In this document: piece by piece, positions 53,057 to 62,244 of the stretch | Position numbering within the stretch: position 1 is the stretch's first letter | How the letters are laid out: each line of letters begins with the position of its first letter | DNA from: Parabacteroides sp. | Lineage (GTDB): Bacteria > Bacteroidota > Bacteroidia > Bacteroidales > Tannerellaceae | Reading direction: 5' to 3' | Assembly: GCA_019417325.1 (NCBI GenBank) | Contig: DXVO01000017.1 | Span: 1 to 64,000 of the forward strand | Length of the DNA stretch: 64,000 nucleotides | The notes under the pieces: generated by a model | Database searches by the model: none | Told to the model about the DNA's origin: nothing | What the model saw: only the letters and a program-made list of their open reading frames with translations | Position numbers and translations under genes: made by a program

Positions 53057-55351
53057 TTATTTTTGTGAAAGAGAGAAAGGACGGTCGCTCTGAGCAGTGC
53101 CTCTGCTTTTTTCAGGTTGGCCGCTCATTTCCAGTTTGAGGATACCGCCATTGATTATATCGCTGTACTTGATGAAGTTGCGTGTATGATTTTTGCCGTT
53201 CAGGCTGGCATTCCGGATATAGACGTTGTCTTTGCTGTTGTTATTGGCTTCTATCACGAACTTTTTGCCGTTTTCCAGCGTAATCGTTGCCTTTGGGAAT
53301 TTAGGGCTGCCCAATACATACTCGTCCGTACCCGGGCAAACGCTGTAAATACCTAATGCACTTAATACATACCAGGAAGACATACCGCCCTGGTCCTCAT
53401 CTCCGGGATAACCGTTTTCCGTTCCGTTATACAAACGGTCCATCACCTGGCGAATCCAATACTGGGTTTTCCAGGGTTGCCCGGCATAGCTGTAGAGGTA
53501 AATCATATGCTGGATAGGCTGGTTTCCTTGTGCGTACTGCCCCATCTTGGCAAGTTCCATTTCCAGCATTTCATGTATTTTCGTTCCGTAAGTACCGTAT
53601 TTTATCGTATTGGGCACAGAGAATACAGAGTCGATCTTGGCAACAAACTTTTCATCGCCTCCCATCAGGTCTATCAATCCTTTTACATCGTGGAAGACAG
53701 ACCAGGTATAATGCCAGGCATTTCCTTCACAATACGGACCGCCCCATTCGTACGGGTCGAAGTCCGCCCAGGAACCATCAATCTTTCGTCCGCGCATAAA
53801 TCCGACGGAAGGGTCGTACACATTCTTATAGTTATACATCTGTTTGCCGAATACCTCCTGATAAAATTTGTTTCCGGTCATTTTGGCCAATTGATAACCG
53901 CAGAAATCATCATAAGCATATTCCAGTGTTTGTGCCGTAGAGCCCATGGATTCGGGATAAGGGATATAACCGATCTGGTAATATTCTTTCCAGAGAAAAC
54001 GTCCGTTGGCGCCGCCCCAGGGACCTTTGTTCATCGCTTCGTGTGCATAAGCCTTTAAAGCGCGTTCAGGGTCGAATGTCCGGATGCCTTTCGCCCAGGC
54101 ATCGGCAAGTAAAGAAATGGCATGGTTGCCAATCATCCCGCCGGTTTCTCCCGGTGCCGACCAGGAAGGTAACCAGCCGCATTGTTCCTGTGCATCGAGC
54201 AATGCTTGCATATAATGTCCCTGCATGGTAGGATGGAGAATGTTTGTCAGAGGAAATTGCGAACGGAAGGTATCCCAGAAACCATTGTCTGTAAACATAT
54301 ATCCATCATGTACTTTGGAATCGTAAGGACTGAAATAGTAAGGTTCCCCGTTCTCTTTTTCTTCATAGAATTTATGGGAGAACAAGTTGGCACGGAACAT
54401 GCAGGAATAGAATGTAGTCATATCTTCTTCCGTTCCGCCTTCCACCAATACACGGTTCAAGAGCGTATTCCATTCGTTTCCGGCGGTTTTTTTCGTGTCT
54501 TCCACCGATTTGTGGTTGCCCAACTCGCGTTGCAACGTAACCAAAGCCTGTTCAGGGCTGATATAGGAGGAGGTTACTTTGGCCTGTACTTTTACGCCTT
54601 TTTTGAACTGGACATAAGCGCCTACACCGGCACCGGAAGCTGCTAACTGACCGTTTACCGTTTGGTTGTCTTTATTATTCCAGGTGCCGTATGCCGTAAA
54701 AGGCTTATCGAACTGGATGACAAAATAATTCATGAACTCTTTAGGTACGAAAGCCCCGTTGTTCACATAACCGGTAATCCGCCTGTTTTTCGGGTCTATC
54801 TTTACTTCGCTCATTTTGGTATACCCGTCCAGCACAAGATAGGCATCGCCTGTGGAAGGATAGGAAAAACGGAAATGGGCGGAACGGGTAGTCGGAGACA
54901 TTTCCGTGGTTACGCCATTGTCGAATTTAACTTTATAGTAATGCGGACCGGCTATTTCATTGGCATGCGTGAAAGATAAAGCGCGTTCCTCTTCACCGAC
55001 AACGAGCTTGCCTAAAACCGGCATTAAAGAAAATACACCATAGTCTCCCATCCACGGGCTGCACTGGTGGGTTTCCTGAAACCCGCGTATGGTAGTGGCA
55101 GTGTACTTATATTTCCATCCGTCCCCGTTTTTGCCGGTCTGTGGCGACCAGGCATGCATTGGGTAAGGTACGGCTGTTGTGGGATACGTATTCCCCCAGC
55201 TAAGTTCATAAGTAGAGTTTGTCCCTTGCAGTGTATTCACATATTTGACCAGGTCTTTTTGTGCTGCGGCCTGCGAGGCTACGCCCATTCCGGCAATCAG
55301 TATGAGTGCCGTGAATAGACGTTTGATATTGAATCGGTTCTTTTTATCCAT
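53057..55351 (-). CDS. GH92 alpha-mannosidase
   Basis: Exported calcium-dependent exo-alpha-mannosidase of 764 residues with a signal peptide (about 1-31, ending AAAQ). GH92 features: an N-terminal beta-sandwich (YVNTLQGTNSTYELSWGNTYP, QETHQCSPWMGDYG), helical barrel with the general-acid block EGNAWHYTWSVFHD, and the base motif GDEDQGGMSSWYVLSALG. It ends in a beta domain with NVYIRNASLNG. It is the last gene of the minus-strand operon. The target is probably alpha-mannose of host N-glycans; linkage preference cannot be told. Confidence 0.93.
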   Translation of the reverse strand: MDKKNRFNIKRLFTALILIAGMGVASQAAAQKDLVKYVNTLQGTNSTYELSWGNTYPTTAVPYPMHAWSPQTGKNGDGWKYKYTATTIRGFQETHQCSPWMGDYGVFSLMPVLGKLVVGEEERALSFTHANEIAGPHYYKVKFDNGVTTEMSPTTRSAHFRFSYPSTGDAYLVLDGYTKMSEVKIDPKNRRITGYVNNGAFVPKEFMNYFVIQFDKPFTAYGTWNNKDNQTVNGQLAASGAGVGAYVQFKKGVKVQAKVTSSYISPEQALVTLQRELGNHKSVEDTKKTAGNEWNTLLNRVLVEGGTEEDMTTFYSCMFRANLFSHKFYEEKENGEPYYFSPYDSKVHDGYMFTDNGFWDTFRSQFPLTNILHPTMQGHYMQALLDAQEQCGWLPSWSAPGETGGMIGNHAISLLADAWAKGIRTFDPERALKAYAHEAMNKGPWGGANGRFLWKEYYQIGYIPYPESMGSTAQTLEYAYDDFCGYQLAKMTGNKFYQEVFGKQMYNYKNVYDPSVGFMRGRKIDGSWADFDPYEWGGPYCEGNAWHYTWSVFHDVKGLIDLMGGDEKFVAKIDSVFSVPNTIKYGTYGTKIHEMLEMELAKMGQYAQGNQPIQHMIYLYSYAGQPWKTQYWIRQVMDRLYNGTENGYPGDEDQGGMSSWYVLSALGIYSVCPGTDEYVLGSPKFPKATITLENGKKFVIEANNNSKDNVYIRNASLNGKNHTRNFIKYSDIINGGILKLEMSGQPEKSRGTAQSDRPFSLSQK

Positions 55352-55393
55352 TCGTATGGTTTGAATTTGTTGATTGTTACAAATATGATTTGT

Positions 55394-57334
55394 TTATTTC
55401 TCGGTGAGGCCTTTCCATGTATCCGTACGGAACGGGGAAGCAAGCAAGCCGTCACTGTTTACCAGGTTATTGTCTGCCGGATTGTTAGACCATCCGTAAC
55501 GGACTGCAACCGGTTCTTTGATTCCGTCGTTGAAGACAATCACTTTTCCATCCTGTATATAAGCCTGTGCCCAGACGAATTTCCGGTCTGCTCCGGCAAT
55601 GGTAAAGCCATTGACATAGTTGTATCTGTTCTTATCGCTGGTAGATAATCCGTTGCCTGTATTGGAGAAGGACAATATGATTTTATTTCCTTCCTTTTTC
55701 ATCGACTCGAATGCCGGCCCGGCTCCCAGTATATTCTTTCCGTAAGCAATTTTCAAGGCATTTTGTGCCAGTCGTTTACCCACATCCTGTTTGTTTCTCG
55801 GGTGAATATCAAAGGCTTCCCCTATATCCGTAATAACGGCTTGTCCGGTTTTCGGCAAACGCAAAGTCATATTTTGCGCTTCACGTAGTTCCGCCCATTC
55901 GCTTTCCTGGGGTTGTGCCTCTATAGCCATAAAGTTTGCCAACTGAACCCAGATAAAAGGAAATTCATATCCCCATTGTTTACGCCAGTCGTTAATCATC
56001 AGCGGGAACAAGGAACGATATTGCCAGGCATGGGCTGTATTGTTTTCGCCCTGATACCAGATCGCCCCTTTGATGCCGTAGCCAACCAAAGGACGTATCA
56101 TACCATTGTAAAGCAGGGATGAAAAACTGTTAGGACCGGAGCCTGTACTCGAAAAACCATAGGATGAACTCAGTACAGACGGTTTATAACTCCATTCTCC
56201 AGCCAAAGGATATTTACGTCCGGCAACTTCCAGATATACTTCTTCATCTTTTGCGGACATGCCGCCGATGGCTCCTGTATCGGTCATACGCAAGGCTATC
56301 GTATTTTTGCCGCTTTTCAGTATGCCGTCTTTAATGCGGTAGTTCCTGTTGGCAAACCAGAAATCGGTTCTTCCCACTTCTACACCGTTCACATAGGTAA
56401 TATCTCCGTCGTCGATTCCGCCTAACTGGATGCGGCCTTCCAGCCCGGCTGCATCTTCCGGCAATTCAATTTCTGTCCTGAACCAAACGACTCCGTCTTC
56501 ATTTTTCAAATCGCCGGACCAGATAGACGGGATATGGGTCTTTTTCCATCCCGTAGTTTTCACGGCAGGGGCATACCACTTTTCAATCAGCCCTTTATCT
56601 TTTTCCATGGCTTTCTTGAAGCGTTCGATATCCTGCATGGAATATCCCAGCGCTTTTTCCAGCGTCTTGCCTTTATAAGGTGCGTATACAGGGTTCTCCA
56701 TGGCAGCTTCCCAGCTTGTCCAGGTTTCTATATCCGTACCTCCCCAGGAAGAATGGATGAGTCCGACAGGAACATCCAACTCACTTTCCAGGGCTTGTCC
56801 GAAGAAATAGGCTACAGCCGAAAAAGTAGGGCTTGTCAGCGGGTTGCATTCTTCCCATGAAGCCGCCTGTATGTCGTCGCACTCGTTTGTCTGTATCGTT
56901 TTAGGAACGGTAAGCAAGCGGATTTGTTTGTTTTCAGACTGGCGGATGGCTTCTTCCGCATTATGTGCCCCACTCAGGTTAAATTCCATATTGGATTGCC
57001 CGCTGCATAACCAGACATCCCCGATCAGGATATTATCTAACGTGATGGTATTGTCGTTTCCTTTGACTGTCATCTCAAAAGGACCTCCGTATTTCATGGA
57101 GGGCAGTTCTACCTGCCAGCGACCGTTCTTGTCTGCCTTTACCGTTACGTTCGTTCCGTTAAATGAAACGGCAACGGTTTCTTTCTTTTCCGCTTTTCCC
57201 CAGATACGGATAGGCATATCCCGTTGAAGTACCATATTATCGGAGAAGAAATGCGGCAGGCTGACAGTCGCCTGCATAAAGCTACTGAGCAATAACCCGG
57301 CAACTAATAATGATGGTTTGAAAATCTTTCTCAT
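55394..57334 (-). CDS. Sialate O-acetylesterase with inserted jelly-roll domain
   Basis: Secreted SASA-family esterase of 646 residues with signal peptide (1 to about 22). The catalytic Ser is in WLCSGQSNMEF; GAIWYQGENNT and DIGEAFDIHPRNK supply the other conserved blocks. Between the two halves of the catalytic domain lies an insert (about residues 230-385) resembling the sugar-binding jelly roll of GH2 enzymes (GVVWFRTEIELP, IDDGDITYVNGVEVG). This accounts for the extra length over the copy at 43579. ATG 57334 fits the signal peptide better than 57364. It sits between two GH92 genes. Confidence 0.9.
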   Translation of the reverse strand: MRKIFKPSLLVAGLLLSSFMQATVSLPHFFSDNMVLQRDMPIRIWGKAEKKETVAVSFNGTNVTVKADKNGRWQVELPSMKYGGPFEMTVKGNDNTITLDNILIGDVWLCSGQSNMEFNLSGAHNAEEAIRQSENKQIRLLTVPKTIQTNECDDIQAASWEECNPLTSPTFSAVAYFFGQALESELDVPVGLIHSSWGGTDIETWTSWEAAMENPVYAPYKGKTLEKALGYSMQDIERFKKAMEKDKGLIEKWYAPAVKTTGWKKTHIPSIWSGDLKNEDGVVWFRTEIELPEDAAGLEGRIQLGGIDDGDITYVNGVEVGRTDFWFANRNYRIKDGILKSGKNTIALRMTDTGAIGGMSAKDEEVYLEVAGRKYPLAGEWSYKPSVLSSSYGFSSTGSGPNSFSSLLYNGMIRPLVGYGIKGAIWYQGENNTAHAWQYRSLFPLMINDWRKQWGYEFPFIWVQLANFMAIEAQPQESEWAELREAQNMTLRLPKTGQAVITDIGEAFDIHPRNKQDVGKRLAQNALKIAYGKNILGAGPAFESMKKEGNKIILSFSNTGNGLSTSDKNRYNYVNGFTIAGADRKFVWAQAYIQDGKVIVFNDGIKEPVAVRYGWSNNPADNNLVNSDGLLASPFRTDTWKGLTEK

Positions 57335-57374
57335 ATTTACTTTATATATATTTATTATACTCACTTGTCAACTG

Positions 57375-59699
57375 TCAATTTTCACTTGTCTTTCCCCACT
57401 CTTTATTCGGAGTAGCTCCCAGTTCTATTTCCAAAGTACCGCCAGCCATGATATCCTGGTAATCGATGTAGCATTTTGTATATGTTTTACCATTTAACCG
57501 TGCCGATTGGATGTATGTGTTTTCAGGCGAATTATTCTGTGCCAGAATCGTAAAGGTTTTTCCTTTTCCGACCTGTATGCCTATATGGTCGAATAGGGGT
57601 GCCGTTATTTCAAAGCGGGTTTCTCCCGGACAGACCGGATGAATGCCGCAAGCTGCCAGTACATACCATGCCGACATCTGTCCTACGTCTTCGTTTCCAA
57701 CCAATCCTTCAACGGCATTTTTATACGCTCTTTCGCAGATAAAGCGGCTCCATTTCTGGGTTTTCCAAGGTTCCCCCAAACGGTTGTACAGGAACGGGAC
57801 ATGGTGCACCGGTTCGTTTGCATGGTTGTAATAGCTGTTCCACAGGAAACTGGAAGGTGTTTTTTCAAACATATTGTCGAGGTCGGCAACCACAGCTTCT
57901 CTTCCTCCTTTTAAAGCCACCATCCCTTCTATATCATGCGGGACGAACCAGCCTTGCTGCAATTCGTTACATTCCATACAGCCATACCATTCCTGCAAAC
58001 GTCCTTCTTTCGGCCAGGCAACAAAAGAACCGTCTTCCTGCCGGGGGCGGAAACTTTTCTTTTCAGGGTCGTAAATCTTGCGGTATGCCTGCGAGCGTTT
58101 CCGGTATTTCTCCTGGTCTTCCTTCTTTCCGAGTTGGCGTGCCAGTTCCGACATGCACCATTCCGTATAACCGTATTCCAATGTTTTGGATATGCCTGTA
58201 GGATCCGGCGTATATCCTAATTCCCCGTTTCCGAATTTTTCTGAAGAATTGATGGCATATCGGTACCCTTTTTCCATATCGTATCCACGAATGCCTTTTG
58301 CATAAGCATCAGCCAATACGGAAATCGCCGGATTGCCTAACATACATCCGCTGTAGGCATTCAGGAACTCCCAACGTTCGTAATATTCGTTTCCACTCTG
58401 CTCAGCCAATGTTATTAATGAATTTAACAAATCGTTGATTAATTGCGGATTGATGATTGTTTGCAAAGGCATCTGGCTGCGGAACACATCCCATCCGCTG
58501 AAAATAGTTCGTTTGGTGAACACATCGGAAGCATGTACCTTTCCATCCGCTCCCGGATATTCTCCGTTTACGTCGGAAAAAATACGGGGGTCGATCATGG
58601 TATGGTAAAGCGATGTATAAAAAATAGTCTTTTGTTCTTCATTCTTACCTTCCACGGCAATTTTACCCAATGCCTTATCCCATAGGAGGCGGCTGTTTTC
58701 ATAGACGGAATCAAAGTCCCAATTCGGTATTTCCGCTTTTAGGTTCTTTTCCGCCCCTTCAAGGCTGGTAAAAGAAATCCCGGTTTTCAGCAATATCTGT
58801 TCCTCTTTCCCGGTTTCAAACTCAGAATAGAAACCCAGATGTTTCCCTTTAAATTCTTTTATATCCGGTATTACCTGTGCATTCGCTATTAGTTGCTGAT
58901 ACGCGTCGCTTTCTATATTTTCCCTTTTGCGGGGTTGTCCGTCCGGTATATCGGCGCTCCATACTCCGTATTTCTTTAACGGCTTGGAGAACTGGGCATA
59001 AAAGAACACGGTATAATCGGCATTCCCGTCTCCATTGCCCCAACCTCCGCCATCCGGCGTGCATATCATCTTTCCTGCGATAGTATGGTCGTCCACTACT
59101 TTCACTTCCTGCCAGGTGGAGGTTCCGCCCACACGGCGTGCCAGGTCTATTTGGATACGCGACTGTTTATTCTCAGGGAAAGTGAAACGAAGCATCCCGC
59201 TATGTGGGGCGGCTGTTGCTTCCGAACGAATCATGTAGTCACTTAGCAGAACCGAATAGTAACCGGCTTTTGCCTGCTCCGATTTTTTATCATAACGGGA
59301 ACGGTAGCCTGCATCCGGATTATCCGGCTTGCCGGAATTGGTTTTCATTTCCCCGGTAGTCGGCATTACCAGAAAATTCCCTAAATCACCGTACCAGCCA
59401 ATTCCGCTCATTTGGGTGAAAGCAAAGCCTTCTATACTTTCATGTTCGTAACTGTACCCGGGACCGTTATCTCCTCCGGTAATTGTGTTCGGGCTTACCT
59501 GAACCATGCCATAGGGTGTTGTTGCTCCCGGAAATGTTTTTCCTAACCCATGATAAGCTCCTGCGGCATCGACATTTGTACTGGCTCCGATGAACGGATT
59601 GACGTAATCCGATACATGCAGGGGAGTCTCCGCCCGGTCTGTAACGGAACTGCAACCGGTCAATGCAACGCTGATTAGAATGCCTACTAGTTTATTCAT
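57375..59699 (-). CDS. GH92 alpha-mannosidase, lipoprotein
   Basis: GH92 enzyme of 774 residues with a lipobox (VALTGC, Cys16), so it is membrane-anchored, unlike its partner at 53057. Family motifs: YVNPFIGAS, GHxP-region GLGKTFPGATTPYGMVQVSP, FTQMSGIGWYGDLGNF, the acid block CMECNELQQGWFVPHD and the base motif GNEDVGQMSAWYVLAACG. The acid block differs from the classical EGNAWQY form, suggesting another linkage specificity. The two GH92 proteins are distant paralogues that may cut different alpha-mannosyl bonds of one N-glycan. Confidence 0.92.
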   Translation of the reverse strand: MNKLVGILISVALTGCSSVTDRAETPLHVSDYVNPFIGASTNVDAAGAYHGLGKTFPGATTPYGMVQVSPNTITGGDNGPGYSYEHESIEGFAFTQMSGIGWYGDLGNFLVMPTTGEMKTNSGKPDNPDAGYRSRYDKKSEQAKAGYYSVLLSDYMIRSEATAAPHSGMLRFTFPENKQSRIQIDLARRVGGTSTWQEVKVVDDHTIAGKMICTPDGGGWGNGDGNADYTVFFYAQFSKPLKKYGVWSADIPDGQPRKRENIESDAYQQLIANAQVIPDIKEFKGKHLGFYSEFETGKEEQILLKTGISFTSLEGAEKNLKAEIPNWDFDSVYENSRLLWDKALGKIAVEGKNEEQKTIFYTSLYHTMIDPRIFSDVNGEYPGADGKVHASDVFTKRTIFSGWDVFRSQMPLQTIINPQLINDLLNSLITLAEQSGNEYYERWEFLNAYSGCMLGNPAISVLADAYAKGIRGYDMEKGYRYAINSSEKFGNGELGYTPDPTGISKTLEYGYTEWCMSELARQLGKKEDQEKYRKRSQAYRKIYDPEKKSFRPRQEDGSFVAWPKEGRLQEWYGCMECNELQQGWFVPHDIEGMVALKGGREAVVADLDNMFEKTPSSFLWNSYYNHANEPVHHVPFLYNRLGEPWKTQKWSRFICERAYKNAVEGLVGNEDVGQMSAWYVLAACGIHPVCPGETRFEITAPLFDHIGIQVGKGKTFTILAQNNSPENTYIQSARLNGKTYTKCYIDYQDIMAGGTLEIELGATPNKEWGKTSEN

Positions 59700-59713
59700 C
59701 TGACTGTATGTTT

Positions 59714-62215
59714 TTAGTATTGTTTAATCCTGAATGTTTTCATTCCGAATTGAGGGATATGGAAAGACAGAACCTGCCTGTTTTTCTCTTTTTTACAAGC
59801 GTACTCTTTTATTTTCTCATTCTCCAGATTGATTTCTTCCACGGAAGCCGGAGTAAACGGCAATGCAAAGGTCTTCGTTCCGCTTGTTCCTTCGTTATAA
59901 AGGCGGACAATTAAATCATTGCCGTCATAATAAGCCGTACTTAAGAGCAAATCCTTATCCGGTGTACTCAATAAAGAGGCGGATGGGTGGTCTGAGGCTT
60001 CATACAAAGCGACCAGCGGCTCATCTCTTTTCGCGTTTTCAAAAGATATATGGGCTTTATCCCACATACCGCTGTGAGGCAGAAAGCTGTAATTAATTTC
60101 CGTTTGTTCCTTTATGGCATAATCCCGTCCCCACAGCCCGCCGCCTGAATACTGGACGGTCAGTCCCAGCGGATAGTCTGCGCCATGCAGGTAGCTGGTG
60201 GTATGGTCTGTAAACAGGCAGAAAGCCCGGTCGTTTTGTTTGTCGTACAAGTCGACCCAATTCAGGATGACATTATTCTTTATGCTGTCCCAACGGTTGA
60301 AAAAGGTATTTTGTAACTTACTTTCACAAACATCGAAAGGGGCGTTTTTATAAATTTGCCGGTTACCTGAAAGGACAGGGAAAAGCAGATGCAGTTTATA
60401 ACGGTCGTCATAGTAGGTTTTGCGGACTTCCTGCATCTTGCTGGTTTCTTTTCGTTCCCCGATTCTGGAATTACCTTGCCAATCGATAACCAGCCGACAG
60501 TCAATCCGGGGTTCTCCTTTCTTTAGTGTCAGATATTGTGTAAACGGATGCCGTCCTATCTTTCCTCTGACGGAGACGGTTGTCATTAAAGCGCCGTCCG
60601 TTTCTACAGATACATTTGCCGGAGTTGAAGCAGAAGATAAGAAACCGCCTTCTTCATAAAAGTTGCCGCGTAGTTCGTTGAAGGCATAACCTGCCCTGCT
60701 ATCTATCCATTCTTTCTTTTCTTTTTTATTATAGAGGGATATGATTGTCCCTCCTTTTTCCGGTGCAATCTCTATCCGGTATAAGTCGTTTTCAACAAGC
60801 AGGTGGTTGTTTGCCAGTCTTTGGGTTTGTGTTTCTTTACTTTTGGATGCTTTCCCTTCTTTCAGGGAAAAAGAAGTATAGCCCATTGCCGGAACATCCG
60901 CTGGGAATACAATTTCATCGGCTGATATTCTCTGATAGGGAACGGTTTTGCCTGAACGGTTTTTCACAACGAACGGAGTGGTATTCCACGGAGCATTTAT
61001 TTTACAATGAACGAATTCCTTGCGGTCTGCTCCGGTTGTATTATATACCCGTATATTGGAGTTATCCGTTTGTTGGGGAGCAATCAGGCGGTCGCATATG
61101 CCGTTGCTTTCGGTTGTGTACAGGCGTACGTTTTCCGCCCAGGTTTTTCCGGTACTTCCCATATTGTTGTAGGGAACAATCCAACAGTCGTGGTGTTGCG
61201 ACATCAATAAGTTGCGCCATGCCCTGTCGAACGCTTTATCATCCCAGGCTTTCCGGTCGTAATACTTTTGCAAGGTTGCTATTTTTTCGGTCTGTACCAG
61301 TTTTTGTTCGGTAACCCGTATCTCCTGCGATAGTTTTTGCAGCACCTGGCTTCCCCACATTAAAGATACTAATACGTCTTCCTGACTGACTCTCCAGTCT
61401 TTAGCCGCCAGTTTGCCTGCTATCCGGTTTAAATAATCAGTCCATAAAGTATAGGTACCCGAGGCTTTTTCCGGTGCGCCAAGCCACGGCCCGTTTTTCC
61501 ATCCGGCATCTTGGTAACACATACCTACCGGATTTTTTATACCGCCCTCTTTGCAGGCGTTGAGGTATTTGGAAGAATTGTTCCATGCGGTTGTCTGCCA
61601 GGTGGAATTGTCTTCCAGTTTTTCCACACTGTAACGGGGAACGGTCAGCATTTGGGTGCTGTCCGGCCCTATCCAGTTTACCAAATCGTTCCCGTAAGCC
61701 ACCATATATCCTCCATAGCAGGTGTCCGGGTTTTTCAGTACGGCATACCGGAAACCGAACAAGCGGAGTATTTGTGGCAAAGCGCTGGTGAAACAAGGTT
61801 CTTCCACGGCATAGGTATGGAAGGAAAGAGCAGGGAAATGGGCTCTCAATAACTTCATACCATAAGAAAACTGCCGTATCAGGCTCTCTCCCGATATATT
61901 GTAACAATAAGGTTGCGAATAGGTAGGGTTGGTAAATTCGATAAGCCGTCCGTCTTCTTTTGCCAGAAATTGCTGAAACTCCCTATATGTATCCGGTACC
62001 CAGACTTTTACCGAGTCGAATGTCTCCGGTTCCAATTCCAGATTAATCCGCCAGCCTGGATTTTCTTTCAGCTTATCCATCATAAATGCGGTCTGCCATT
62101 TCGGGTAATGCCCGAACACGCCTCCGTGGTATCCGTCGGCAAAATAGACAGACTGCGCGTTCAATCCTCCCAATCCTATCAGGGCAATGAGTGATGATAC
62201 GATTTGTTTTCTCAT
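59714..62215 (-). CDS. GH38-like alpha-mannosidase with divergent metal site
   Basis: Exported protein of 833 residues (signal peptide 1 to about 20). It has a GH38-like layout: N-terminal catalytic-type domain, SGESLIRQFSYGMKLL, EEPCFTSALPQILRLFGFRYAVL, the conserved helical block LLMSQHHDCW, and a C-terminal beta domain (GGTIISLYNKKEKKEW). The classical zinc motif HxD is replaced by YHGGVFGH, and the usual nucleophile Asp of the DxFG-type motif appears as Glu in VEEPCF. It may be a distinct GH38 branch or a different metal site rather than an inactive one. Its place between GH92 and GH130 genes supports mannose-glycan processing. Confidence 0.75.
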   Translation of the reverse strand: MRKQIVSSLIALIGLGGLNAQSVYFADGYHGGVFGHYPKWQTAFMMDKLKENPGWRINLELEPETFDSVKVWVPDTYREFQQFLAKEDGRLIEFTNPTYSQPYCYNISGESLIRQFSYGMKLLRAHFPALSFHTYAVEEPCFTSALPQILRLFGFRYAVLKNPDTCYGGYMVAYGNDLVNWIGPDSTQMLTVPRYSVEKLEDNSTWQTTAWNNSSKYLNACKEGGIKNPVGMCYQDAGWKNGPWLGAPEKASGTYTLWTDYLNRIAGKLAAKDWRVSQEDVLVSLMWGSQVLQKLSQEIRVTEQKLVQTEKIATLQKYYDRKAWDDKAFDRAWRNLLMSQHHDCWIVPYNNMGSTGKTWAENVRLYTTESNGICDRLIAPQQTDNSNIRVYNTTGADRKEFVHCKINAPWNTTPFVVKNRSGKTVPYQRISADEIVFPADVPAMGYTSFSLKEGKASKSKETQTQRLANNHLLVENDLYRIEIAPEKGGTIISLYNKKEKKEWIDSRAGYAFNELRGNFYEEGGFLSSASTPANVSVETDGALMTTVSVRGKIGRHPFTQYLTLKKGEPRIDCRLVIDWQGNSRIGERKETSKMQEVRKTYYDDRYKLHLLFPVLSGNRQIYKNAPFDVCESKLQNTFFNRWDSIKNNVILNWVDLYDKQNDRAFCLFTDHTTSYLHGADYPLGLTVQYSGGGLWGRDYAIKEQTEINYSFLPHSGMWDKAHISFENAKRDEPLVALYEASDHPSASLLSTPDKDLLLSTAYYDGNDLIVRLYNEGTSGTKTFALPFTPASVEEINLENEKIKEYACKKEKNRQVLSFHIPQFGMKTFRIKQY

Positions 62216-62244
62216 GATATTAACTATTGGTCTGTTTTTTATTT

